From positions 1-30,548 of the forward strand of contig JALVZP010000142.1 in assembly GCA_027037575.1 (NCBI GenBank): DNA of 30,548 nucleotides, written 5' to 3'. The stretch is from Desulfobacterales bacterium (GTDB lineage: Bacteria > Desulfobacterota > DSM-4660 > Desulfatiglandales > JALVZP01). The position numbers and the translations under genes were made by a program. Below are positions 16,480 to 24,132 of the stretch, piece by piece. Each line of letters starts with the position of its first letter. The first letter of the stretch is position 1. The notes under the pieces are model-generated. The model was not told the DNA's origin. It searched no databases and worked only from the letters and a program-made list of their open reading frames with translations.

Positions 16480-16518
16480 ATCCTCTATAATTTCTTTGAA
16501 ATCCAATAAAAAGAGGAT
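16480..16518 (+). promoter_or_regulatory. Two-stem hairpin covering the thiC ribosome-binding site
   Basis: In the 54-base mrp-thiC gap, ATCCTCT (16480-16486) pairs with AGAGGAT (16512-16518). The second arm contains the AGAGGA Shine-Dalgarno sequence, four bases before the thiC ATG. Within the loop, ATTTC (16490-16494) and GAAAT (16498-16502) form a second small stem. The fold could hide the ribosome-binding site. No THI-box sequences are present and the gap is too short for a TPP riboswitch. Whether anything controls this hairpin is unknown. Confidence 0.4.
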
Positions 16519-16521
16519 CTT

Positions 16522-17811
16522 ATGACCCAGATAGAAGAGGCAAAAAAGGGTATTGTCACTCCAGAGATAAAGAAGGTTGCAGAAAAAGAAGATATACCTG
16601 TAGATATTCTTTTGGAGAAGGTTGCAGAAGGCAGGGTTGTTATTCCATTTAACAAGAGGCATAAGGGATGCGAACCCTGTGGTATTGGAGAAGGACTTAC
16701 TGTAAAGATAAATGCAAACATAGGAGCATCCTCTGATAGGGCAATCTTAGAAGAGGAACTTGAGAAGCTAAGGGCTGCAATAAAAGCAGGTGCTGATACG
16801 GTGATGGATCTTTCTACTGGAGGGAATCTGGACGAATTTAGAAGAGCTATACTTAGAGAATCCAATGTTCCTGTTGGAACCGTCCCCATATATCAGGCAG
16901 CAATAGAGGTTGCAGAAAAGAAGGGAGGAATTATCTATCTTACAGTAGATGAGATATTTGAGGTGATAGAAAGGCAGGCAGAAGATGGTGTAGATTTTAT
17001 GACAGTCCACTGTGGCCTTACATTAAAAGGACTTGAACTGCTTAAGGATCAAGGAAGGATAACTGACATAGTAAGCCGAGGAGGATCATTTCTTACCACA
17101 TGGATGCTATATCATGAAAAGGAAAACCCTCTATATGAACACTATGATAGGCTTTTGGAGATAGCAAAAAAGTATGATGTAACCCTTAGTCTTGGAGACG
17201 GATTGAGGCCAGGATCCATCCTGGATGCAACAGATAGGGCACAGATACATGAGCTTATAATACTTGGGGATCTTGTAAGAAGGGCAAGGGAATATGGTGT
17301 TCAGGCAATGGTAGAAGGGCCAGGACATGTTCCTTTAAATCAGGTAGAGGTAAATATAAAGCTACAGAAAAGCCTTTGTGAAGGAGCACCATTTTACGTG
17401 CTTGGCCCCCTTGTTACAGATATTGCTGCTGGATATGATCATATTGCTGCAGCAATTGGTGGTGCAATAGCAGGTGCAAGTGGTGCTGATTTCCTTTGCT
17501 ATGTTACTCCTTCAGAGCATCTCTGCCTTCCAGGTGTAGAGGATGTAAAAGAAGGGGTTATTGCAGCAAAGATTGCTGCACATGCTGCAGATATAGCAAG
17601 GGGGAATAAGAGGGCAATTGAAAGGGATAAGAAGATTTCCTTGGCGAGAAAGAATCTGGATTGGGAAACCCAGATAAGGCTTTCTGTCGATCCTGAAAAG
17701 GCAAAGATGTATAGGGAGAAATTCCCTCCATCTGAAGAAGAGGTATGTACAATGTGTGGAAAGTATTGTGCAATAAAGCAGGTAAAAGAATTCTTTGGAG
17801 GGAAGAAGTGA
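16522..17811 (+). CDS. thiC: Phosphomethylpyrimidine synthase ThiC (possibly the BzaF paralogue)
   Basis: ThiC is a radical-SAM enzyme that converts 5-aminoimidazole ribotide to the thiamine pyrimidine HMP-P. It has 429 residues, the short form without the N-terminal domain of E. coli ThiC. Clear family motifs are INANIGASSD, ADTVMDLSTGGNLDE, PVGTVPIYQA, MTVHCGLT, SRGGSF, SLGDGLRPGS, MVEGPGHVP, LGPLVTDIAAGYDHI and TPSEHLCLP. The cluster cysteines are C409, C412 and C416 near the C terminus, spaced C-x2-C-x3-C rather than the C-x2-C-x4-C of E. coli. No other thi gene is in the window. The anaerobic 5-hydroxybenzimidazole synthase BzaF is a close ThiC paralogue of the same length and cannot be excluded by eye. 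The start is preceded by the hairpin at 16480-16518. Confidence 0.9.
   Translation: MTQIEEAKKGIVTPEIKKVAEKEDIPVDILLEKVAEGRVVIPFNKRHKGCEPCGIGEGLTVKINANIGASSDRAILEEELEKLRAAIKAGADTVMDLSTGGNLDEFRRAILRESNVPVGTVPIYQAAIEVAEKKGGIIYLTVDEIFEVIERQAEDGVDFMTVHCGLTLKGLELLKDQGRITDIVSRGGSFLTTWMLYHEKENPLYEHYDRLLEIAKKYDVTLSLGDGLRPGSILDATDRAQIHELIILGDLVRRAREYGVQAMVEGPGHVPLNQVEVNIKLQKSLCEGAPFYVLGPLVTDIAAGYDHIAAAIGGAIAGASGADFLCYVTPSEHLCLPGVEDVKEGVIAAKIAAHAADIARGNKRAIERDKKISLARKNLDWETQIRLSVDPEKAKMYREKFPPSEEEVCTMCGKYCAIKQVKEFFGGKK
17797..17801 (+). promoter_or_regulatory. Ribosome-binding site deciding the PEBP gene start
   Basis: GGAGG inside the end of thiC lies six bases before the GTG at 17808. It supports GTG initiation exactly at a signal peptide, over an upstream in-frame ATG at 17745 that would place 21 charged residues before it. 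Confidence 0.65.
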
Positions 17812-18323
17812 AGGGAAAGATTTTTTTACTCACCTTAATCCTTATCTTTTTTGCCTTTAATTCCTATGCATTGGAGCTTAAAAGCCCTGCCTTTAAACAG
17901 GGAGGAAGGATACCTGAAAGATATACCTGCGATGGAGATGACATATCTCCTCCCTTAAAGTGGGATAATGTTCCTAAGGGAACAAAGAGCTTTGTAATCA
18001 TATGTGATGATCCAGATGCACCTATGGGAACATGGGTTCATTGGGTATACTATGATATTCCAGCTACAATAAATGAGCTTCCAGAAAATATCCTTCCAGA
18101 AGAGAATCCTTCCATAGGAGGGACACAGGGGATAAATGACTTTAAGAAGATAGGATATGGTGGGCCTTGCCCTCCAGGGGGAACACATAGATACTTCTTC
18201 AAGCTATATGCATTAGATGATATGCTCAATCTTCCTGCAGGTCTTACAAAGCATCAGGTCTTACAAAGGATGGAAGGTCATATAATAGATAAGGCTATAC
18301 TTGTTGGTATATATTCACGTTAG
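17808..18323 (+). CDS. Exported PEBP/YbhB family (Raf kinase inhibitor-like) protein
   Basis: YbhB/YbcL proteins share the phosphatidylethanolamine-binding-protein fold; their bacterial function is poorly known. From the GTG at 17808 the protein has 171 residues. A signal peptide (hydrophobic about 5-17, ending NSYA) makes it probably periplasmic. The ligand-site signatures are SPAFKQGGRIPERYTCDGDDISPPL near the mature N terminus, DDPDAPMGTWVHWVYYDIP in the middle and GGPCPPGGTHRYFFKLYALD later, all typical. The GTG overlaps the thiC stop (GTGA), so it is the last, coupled gene of the operon. Its 3' end overlaps the end of purF on the other strand by 29 bases. Confidence 0.9.
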   Translation: MKGKIFLLTLILIFFAFNSYALELKSPAFKQGGRIPERYTCDGDDISPPLKWDNVPKGTKSFVIICDDPDAPMGTWVHWVYYDIPATINELPENILPEENPSIGGTQGINDFKKIGYGGPCPPGGTHRYFFKLYALDDMLNLPAGLTKHQVLQRMEGHIIDKAILVGIYSR

Positions 18324-19728
18324 CCTCAAAGCAATATTTACTGAATCTATCTTTTAACTCTTCAGGAAGTGGGATAGGATACTGTCCTGTAAAGCATGCA
18401 AGGCAGAGTTTATCTTCAGGTATCTTTGTTGCCTCTACAAGGCTCTCCTTTGATAAATATCCAAGACTATCTAATCCAAGAAATTCTCTAATTTCTTCAA
18501 TACTCTTTTTTGCAGCAATAAGCTCTCCTTTTGTAGAAAAGTCAATTCCATACACACATGGGAATTTATGGGGAGGACAGCTTACTAACATATGAACCTC
18601 TTTAGCCCCAACCCTTCTGAGTGTCTTTACCCTGAGCCTTGCAGTAGTTCCTCTTATAATAGAATCCTCCACTATTATTACCCTCTTTCCAGAGATAAGC
18701 TCCTTCACTGGATTCAGTTTTACCTTTACACCAAAGTCCCTCATGCTCTGAGATGGCTGAATAAATGTCCTTCCTACATAGTGATTCCTGATCATTCCCA
18801 TCTCAAAAGGTATTCCTGATGCCTGTGCATATCCTATTGCAGCGTAATTTCCAGAGTCAGGAAATGGCATAACAAAGTCTGCATCAATTGGATATTCCTT
18901 TGCCAGCAGCATCCCCTGTCTCTTTCTAAAAAGATAGACATTTTCTCCAAAAACAACGCTATCAGGTCGTGCAAAGTATATCAGTTCAAATATACACTGG
19001 CTTACTATAGAATCTATTCCAGATGGAATGCTTCTTACGCCATTTTTATCAATTATCAGTATCTCTCCAGGCATGATATCCCTGATATATTCTGCATCTA
19101 CCAGATCTAATGCACATGTTTCAGATGCAATCACATATGAATCTGGCCATATCCTTCCAAAACAAAGCGGTCTGAATCCATTTGGATCCCTTACTGCAAT
19201 AATGGAATCCTCTGTCATTATTACAATGGAGTATGCACCTTTTATCTTCTTCATTGTGCTTATTATTGCCTCTTCCAATCCCTTCCTGAGCTCCTTTGCA
19301 ATGAGATGAAGTATTATCTCACTATCCATAGTAGTCTGAAATATGGAACCTTTTTTTTCAAGCTCCTCCCTGAGTCCTATTGCATTGACCAGATTTCCAT
19401 TATGGGCAATTGCAAAGAATTTTCCTGCATATTGGATCCTGAATGGCTGTGCATTAGAGATAAGAGAAGAGCCTGTTGTAGAATATCTTACATGACCTAA
19501 GGCAATATGACCTTTTAGCTTATTTAGGATCTCTTCATTAAATACATCATGGACAAGGCCCATTGCCTTGTATTCAGATATAATTTTCCCGTCAGAGCTG
19601 ATTATACCAGCACTCTCCTGTCCCCTATGCTGAAGTGCATAGAGGCCAAAATATGTCAGCTTTGCTGCATCTGGATGATTATAGACCGCAAATATACCGC
19701 ATTTTTCCCTTGGATATGCTAAAACCAT
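18295..19728 (-). CDS. purF: Amidophosphoribosyltransferase (PurF, [4Fe-4S] Bacillus type)
   Basis: PurF commits PRPP to purine synthesis using glutamine-derived ammonia. It has 477 residues. The nucleophile is Cys10, behind a short propeptide (MVLAYPREK) that must be removed. The class II glutaminase domain follows (LQHRGQESAG), then the PRPP-binding phosphoribosyltransferase motif VIIVEDSIIRGTT. Four cysteines matching the cluster ligands of the B. subtilis enzyme are present, in VSQCIF, FPCVYG and CLACFTG, so an oxygen-sensitive [4Fe-4S] cluster is expected. The first 50 bases lie inside carB, so translation is coupled. It is the last gene of the minus-strand operon and runs into the convergent PEBP gene with no terminator space. 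Confidence 0.96.
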   Translation of the reverse strand: MVLAYPREKCGIFAVYNHPDAAKLTYFGLYALQHRGQESAGIISSDGKIISEYKAMGLVHDVFNEEILNKLKGHIALGHVRYSTTGSSLISNAQPFRIQYAGKFFAIAHNGNLVNAIGLREELEKKGSIFQTTMDSEIILHLIAKELRKGLEEAIISTMKKIKGAYSIVIMTEDSIIAVRDPNGFRPLCFGRIWPDSYVIASETCALDLVDAEYIRDIMPGEILIIDKNGVRSIPSGIDSIVSQCIFELIYFARPDSVVFGENVYLFRKRQGMLLAKEYPIDADFVMPFPDSGNYAAIGYAQASGIPFEMGMIRNHYVGRTFIQPSQSMRDFGVKVKLNPVKELISGKRVIIVEDSIIRGTTARLRVKTLRRVGAKEVHMLVSCPPHKFPCVYGIDFSTKGELIAAKKSIEEIREFLGLDSLGYLSKESLVEATKIPEDKLCLACFTGQYPIPLPEELKDRFSKYCFEANVNIYQQV

Positions 19729-22700
19729 ATCTCTCTGCTATGTCTCTATGATATTCCTGGAGGCTCTTTACTGTTAATCCCTTGCTCCTCATTGCTTTTA
19801 TAGCCTTTGCCGTTGCTCTTGCTCCAGCAATTGTAGTTGTATAAGGAACCTTAAATGCAACTGCTGCCCTTCTTATATAGAACGCATCTGTGATTGCCCT
19901 CTTTGTTCCTGTTGTGTTTATTACAAGGTCTATCTCACCATTCTTTATCATATCTATAATATTAGGCCTTCCTTCATTTAGCTTATTTACCTTTTCATTT
20001 GGAATGCCATGTTTTTTCAAAAATGAGGATGTCCCTTCTGTTGCAACAATCCTGAATCCCATATCATAGAAGGCCTTTGCAATATCTACAGATGCCATCT
20101 TATCCCTGTCACTTATGCTCATAAATACTGTTCCTTTTAATGGAAGGCTTTGTCCTGCTGCAAGCTGGGATTTTGCAAATGCAAGCTCAAAATCTTTATC
20201 TATCCCCATTACTTCTCCTGTAGATCTCATCTCTGGTCCTAAGACTATCTCTACCTCTGGAAACCTATCAAATGGAAATACTGATTCTTTTACACACACA
20301 TGTGGTGGAATCACCTCTTTTGTAAGACCAAGGGATTTAAGACTATATCCCATCATTACCTTTGTGGCAAGTCTTGCTAATGGAATTCCAGTAGATTTAC
20401 TTACAAATGGGATTGTCCTTGAAGCCCTTGGATTTACTTCCAATACATAGACAATATTGTCTTTTACTGCAAGCTGGATATTCATGAGGCCAACCACATT
20501 CAGCTCCCTTGCTATTGCCTTTGTCTGCTCCTTTATCTCCTCTATTATCTCTTTCTTCAGAGATATTGGAGGAAGGGCACATGCACTGTCTCCACTGTGG
20601 ACCCCTGCCTCCTCAATATGCTCCATTATCCCGCCAATAACCGTTATCTCTCCATCAGATATGGCATCCACATCTATTTCTGTTGCATCCTCCAAGAATT
20701 TGTCTATTAAGACAGGCTTTCCAGGAGAAACCTCTACTGCACTCTTTATATACTGCTCTAAGTCATTCCTATCATATACGATCTCCATTGCCCTTCCACC
20801 CAGGACAAAGGATGGTCTGACAAGGACAGGATATCCTATCTTTTCTGCTATTTCTATTGCCTCTTGCTCATTTGTCGCGATACCATTTTTTGGCTGAAGT
20901 AGTCCCAATTTGTTTAAAAGCTGTTGAAATCTCTTTCTATCCTCTGCCCTGTCTATGCTATCAGGACTTGTTCCAAGTATATTTACGCCTGCCTCTTCAA
21001 GTGGAACAGCTATGTTTAGTGGAGTCTGTCCACCAAATTGCACAATTACTCCCATTGCACCTTCTTGTTCTACAATGTTCAATACATCCTCTGTTGTTAT
21101 TGGCTCAAAATATAGCTTATCTGATGTATCATAGTCTGTGCTGACAGTTTCTGGATTACTATTTACCATTATGCTTTCAATACCAAGCTCCTTTAGTGCA
21201 AAGGATGCCTGAACACAGCAATAGTCAAATTCTATTCCCTGACCTATCCTGTTTGGTCCTGCACCTAAGATAACAACCTTCCTTTTATCTGACCTCCTTA
21301 TTTCATTTTCTGCCTCATATGTAGAATAGTAGTATGGGGTGTATGCCTTAAACTCTGCTGCACATGTATCTACAAGCTTATATACAGGCCTTACACCCTT
21401 TGATTCCCTTATCCTTCTTACATCAAGCTCCTTCAATCCAAATATGTCTGCCAGGTATTTATCAGAGAATCCGTATGACTTTACTTTATGGAAGAATTCC
21501 CTGTCCCACATATCTGGCATCTTTCTTTCTTTTGCAAGCCTCCTAATCTCTTCCTCAAACTTGTATATCTGATAGATGTGATAGAGGAACCAAGGATCTA
21601 TGTGCGTAAGCTTATATATCTCATCTATGGAGAATCCCTTCTTAAATGCCTGGTATATGTAGAACAGTCTCTTGGAATTTGGATTTATCAGTCCACTTCT
21701 TATCTCATCAATCCCCATCTCCTCTTCAGATCCAAGGCCAAATCTATTTATCTCCAAGGACCTTATCGCCTTTTGAAGCGCCTCCTTAAATGTCCTTCCA
21801 ATAGCCATCGTCTCACCAACGGACTTCATGGATGTTCCTATGATGTCCTTTGCACCATGAAACTTCTCAAATGCCCATCTTGGAATCTTTACAACACAAT
21901 AGTCTATTGTTGGCTCAAATGATGCCCTTGTCTCCTTGGTTATATCATTCGGAAGCTCATCTAAGGAGTATCCAACAGCAAGCTTTGCAGCAATCTTTGC
22001 AATAGGAAAACCTGTTGCCTTAGATGCAAGTGCAGAGCTTCTGGAAACCCTTGGATTCATCTCTATTACCATCATTTCTCCATTTTCAGGATTTACTGCA
22101 AACTGGATATTAGATCCTCCTGTCTCAACACCTATCTCCCTTATAACAGCAATTGCAGCATCCCTCATCCTCTGATATTCCTTATCAGTAAGTGTCTGTG
22201 CAGGTGCAACAGTGATGCTATCTCCCGTATGAATTCCCATTGGATCAAAGTTTTCAATAGAGCAGATTATAACCACATTGTCTTTATAATCACGCATTAC
22301 CTCAAGCTCATATTCCTTCCATCCAATTAAGGACTCCTCTATCAGGATCTCTGAAATAAGGCTTGCATCAAGACCTGCCTTTGCAACTATCTCAAGCTCT
22401 TCCCTGTTATAGACAACGCCACTTCCTGTTCCACCAAGTGTAAAGCTTGGCCTAATTATTAGAGGATATCCTATCTCTTCTGCTGCCTTTCTTGCCTCCT
22501 CCATACTTCTTGCAATTCTGCTTTTTGGAACCCTAAGCCCTATCCTTTCCATTGCTGCCCTAAATTCTTCCCTATCCTCTGCCTTTCGTATCACAGAAAC
22601 AGATGCACCAATCATCTCCACATTTAGCTCATCAAGTATTCCTGTTTCAGCAACCTTAACAGCAGTGTTAAGTCCTGTTTGTCCACCAAGTGTTGGAAGA

Positions 22701-22957
22701 AGGGCATCTGGCCTTTCTCTTTCTATTACCTTTATTGTGAACTCTGGAGTAATTGGTTCAATATATGTATGATGAGCCATCTCTGGATCTGTCATTATGG
22801 TTGCAGGATTACTATTTATAAGAACCACTTCATATCCTTCTTCCCTCAATGCCTTACATGCCTGTGTTCCAGAATAGTCAAATTCACATGCCTGACCTAT
22901 CACTATTGGACCTGATCCTATTATTAGTATCTTCTTTAAATCTGTTCTCTTTGGCAT
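19679..22957 (-). CDS. carB: Carbamoyl-phosphate synthase large subunit
   Basis: CarB makes carbamoyl phosphate from bicarbonate, ATP and the ammonia supplied by CarA, for arginine and pyrimidine synthesis. It has 1092 residues. The two homologous halves each carry a preATP-grasp and an ATP-grasp domain (first half from ILIIGSGPIVIGQACEFDYSG, with PSFTLGG; second half from VVILGAGPNRIGQGIEFDY, with PSFVLGGRAMEIVYD). The C-terminal MGS-like allosteric domain begins near 940. The conserved end is LQEYHRDI; the last 17 or so residues are an extension that overlaps purF by 50 bases. AAGGAT precedes the ATG, two bases after the carA stop. Confidence 0.97.
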   Translation of the reverse strand: MPKRTDLKKILIIGSGPIVIGQACEFDYSGTQACKALREEGYEVVLINSNPATIMTDPEMAHHTYIEPITPEFTIKVIERERPDALLPTLGGQTGLNTAVKVAETGILDELNVEMIGASVSVIRKAEDREEFRAAMERIGLRVPKSRIARSMEEARKAAEEIGYPLIIRPSFTLGGTGSGVVYNREELEIVAKAGLDASLISEILIEESLIGWKEYELEVMRDYKDNVVIICSIENFDPMGIHTGDSITVAPAQTLTDKEYQRMRDAAIAVIREIGVETGGSNIQFAVNPENGEMMVIEMNPRVSRSSALASKATGFPIAKIAAKLAVGYSLDELPNDITKETRASFEPTIDYCVVKIPRWAFEKFHGAKDIIGTSMKSVGETMAIGRTFKEALQKAIRSLEINRFGLGSEEEMGIDEIRSGLINPNSKRLFYIYQAFKKGFSIDEIYKLTHIDPWFLYHIYQIYKFEEEIRRLAKERKMPDMWDREFFHKVKSYGFSDKYLADIFGLKELDVRRIRESKGVRPVYKLVDTCAAEFKAYTPYYYSTYEAENEIRRSDKRKVVILGAGPNRIGQGIEFDYCCVQASFALKELGIESIMVNSNPETVSTDYDTSDKLYFEPITTEDVLNIVEQEGAMGVIVQFGGQTPLNIAVPLEEAGVNILGTSPDSIDRAEDRKRFQQLLNKLGLLQPKNGIATNEQEAIEIAEKIGYPVLVRPSFVLGGRAMEIVYDRNDLEQYIKSAVEVSPGKPVLIDKFLEDATEIDVDAISDGEITVIGGIMEHIEEAGVHSGDSACALPPISLKKEIIEEIKEQTKAIARELNVVGLMNIQLAVKDNIVYVLEVNPRASRTIPFVSKSTGIPLARLATKVMMGYSLKSLGLTKEVIPPHVCVKESVFPFDRFPEVEIVLGPEMRSTGEVMGIDKDFELAFAKSQLAAGQSLPLKGTVFMSISDRDKMASVDIAKAFYDMGFRIVATEGTSSFLKKHGIPNEKVNKLNEGRPNIIDMIKNGEIDLVINTTGTKRAITDAFYIRRAAVAFKVPYTTTIAGARATAKAIKAMRSKGLTVKSLQEYHRDIAERYGFSISKGKMRYICGL

Positions 22958-22959
22958 GG

Positions 22960-24081
22960 CTAATCCTTCATAAGCTCTATAAAGAGATCAAATAGATAAT
23001 TTGCATCATGGGGGCCAGGTGATGCCTCTGGATGATATTGAACAGAAAAGGCACGAAGCTTTTCATGCCTTATTCCTTCTAAGGTATTATCATTCAGGTT
23101 TATATGAGTAACCTCCACATCCTTTGGAAGTGTGCTTGTATCTACACAGAATCCATGATTTTGTGCAGTAATTTCAACCCTTCCTGTTTTAAGATTCTTT
23201 ACAGGCTGATTTCCTCCCCTATGCCCAAACTTAAGCTTATATGTCTTTGCACCAAGTGCAAGGGAAAGTAGCTGATGACCCAAGCATATTCCAAATATTG
23301 GTCTTTTTCCAAGCTCTTTCCTTATGGTCTCTATAGCATAGGTTAAAGGAGCTGGATCTCCTGGTCCGTTACTCAAGAAAAGCCCATCAGGATCAAGCAT
23401 GTCTATGATCTCTGAACTTGTCTGAGCAGGGACAACAAGTATATTACATCCTCTTTTCTCTAAGGAGCGAAGGATATTGTATTTTATTCCAAAGTCTATT
23501 GCCACAACCCTGAATCCTTTCTTTTCTGGCCATTTAAAATTCTCAATTCCTTCTTCTAAGGGAATAGGTCTTCCATCTTGCCAAATATAAGGCCTTTTAC
23601 ATGTTACATACTTTACGAGGTCTCTTCCTTTTATGTCAGGAGACTGCTTTGCTTTCTTTGTAAGGGATTCTGGATCAAGGTCATATGTAGAGATTGCCCC
23701 TTTCATTGCTCCCTGAATCCTTATGTGTCTTGTAAGGGCCCTTGTATCTATAGCTTCTATTCCAGGGACATTCCACTTTATGAGATAATCTTTAAGACTC
23801 ATCTTAGATCTCCAATTGCTTGGAAAGTCCTGATATTCCCTTACAATAAGAGCCCTTACCTGAACTCTATCTGATTCTATGTCTTCATAGTTTGTTCCAT
23901 AATTCCCGATAAGGGGATATGTCATTGTAACCATTTGGCCACAATAGGAGGGATCTGTTATTATCTCCTGATATCCTGTTATACTGGTATTAAAGACTAC
24001 CTCACCTGTTGTTTCAAAAGGGCCTGTAAAGGAGCGTCCCCAAAAGTATGTTCCGTCTTCTAATGCAAGGAGTGCTTTCAT
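22960..24081 (-). CDS. carA: Carbamoyl-phosphate synthase small subunit
   Basis: CarA is the glutaminase subunit that supplies ammonia to CarB through a tunnel. It has 373 residues, full length. The N-terminal CarA-specific domain shows ALEDGTYFWGRSF and the conserved VVFNTSITGYQEIITDPSY. The class I glutamine amidotransferase domain shows SNGPGDP, the nucleophile motif GICLGHQ, HRGGNQPVK and the His/Glu pair in VQYHPEASPGP. The ribosome-binding site is weak (GGGCAAG). The 51-base gap before it, the largest within this operon, holds a candidate internal promoter, so carAB-purF may also be transcribed separately from the aromatic genes upstream. Confidence 0.97.
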   Translation of the reverse strand: MKALLALEDGTYFWGRSFTGPFETTGEVVFNTSITGYQEIITDPSYCGQMVTMTYPLIGNYGTNYEDIESDRVQVRALIVREYQDFPSNWRSKMSLKDYLIKWNVPGIEAIDTRALTRHIRIQGAMKGAISTYDLDPESLTKKAKQSPDIKGRDLVKYVTCKRPYIWQDGRPIPLEEGIENFKWPEKKGFRVVAIDFGIKYNILRSLEKRGCNILVVPAQTSSEIIDMLDPDGLFLSNGPGDPAPLTYAIETIRKELGKRPIFGICLGHQLLSLALGAKTYKLKFGHRGGNQPVKNLKTGRVEITAQNHGFCVDTSTLPKDVEVTHINLNDNTLEGIRHEKLRAFSVQYHPEASPGPHDANYLFDLFIELMKD

Positions 24082-24093
24082 CTTGCCCGCTAT

Positions 24094-24122
24094 TTTTTAA
24101 GTCAATACCATACTATCGTCAA
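24094..24122 (-). promoter_or_regulatory. Candidate internal promoter for carA-carB-purF
   Basis: On the minus strand TTGACG (24122-24117, five of six matches to the -35 consensus) is followed after 17 bases by TAAAAA (24099-24094, four of six matches to the -10). A start near 24087 would give a leader of only a few bases. No PyrR site, attenuator or other pyrimidine-responsive element is visible in the 51-base gap. Confidence 0.3.
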
Positions 24123-24132
24123 GGAAAAGATT

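Noticed and set aside
16468..16521. TPP riboswitch before thiC
   Set aside because: The 54-base gap is too short and contains none of the conserved THI-box sequences. Only a simple hairpin over the ribosome-binding site is present.
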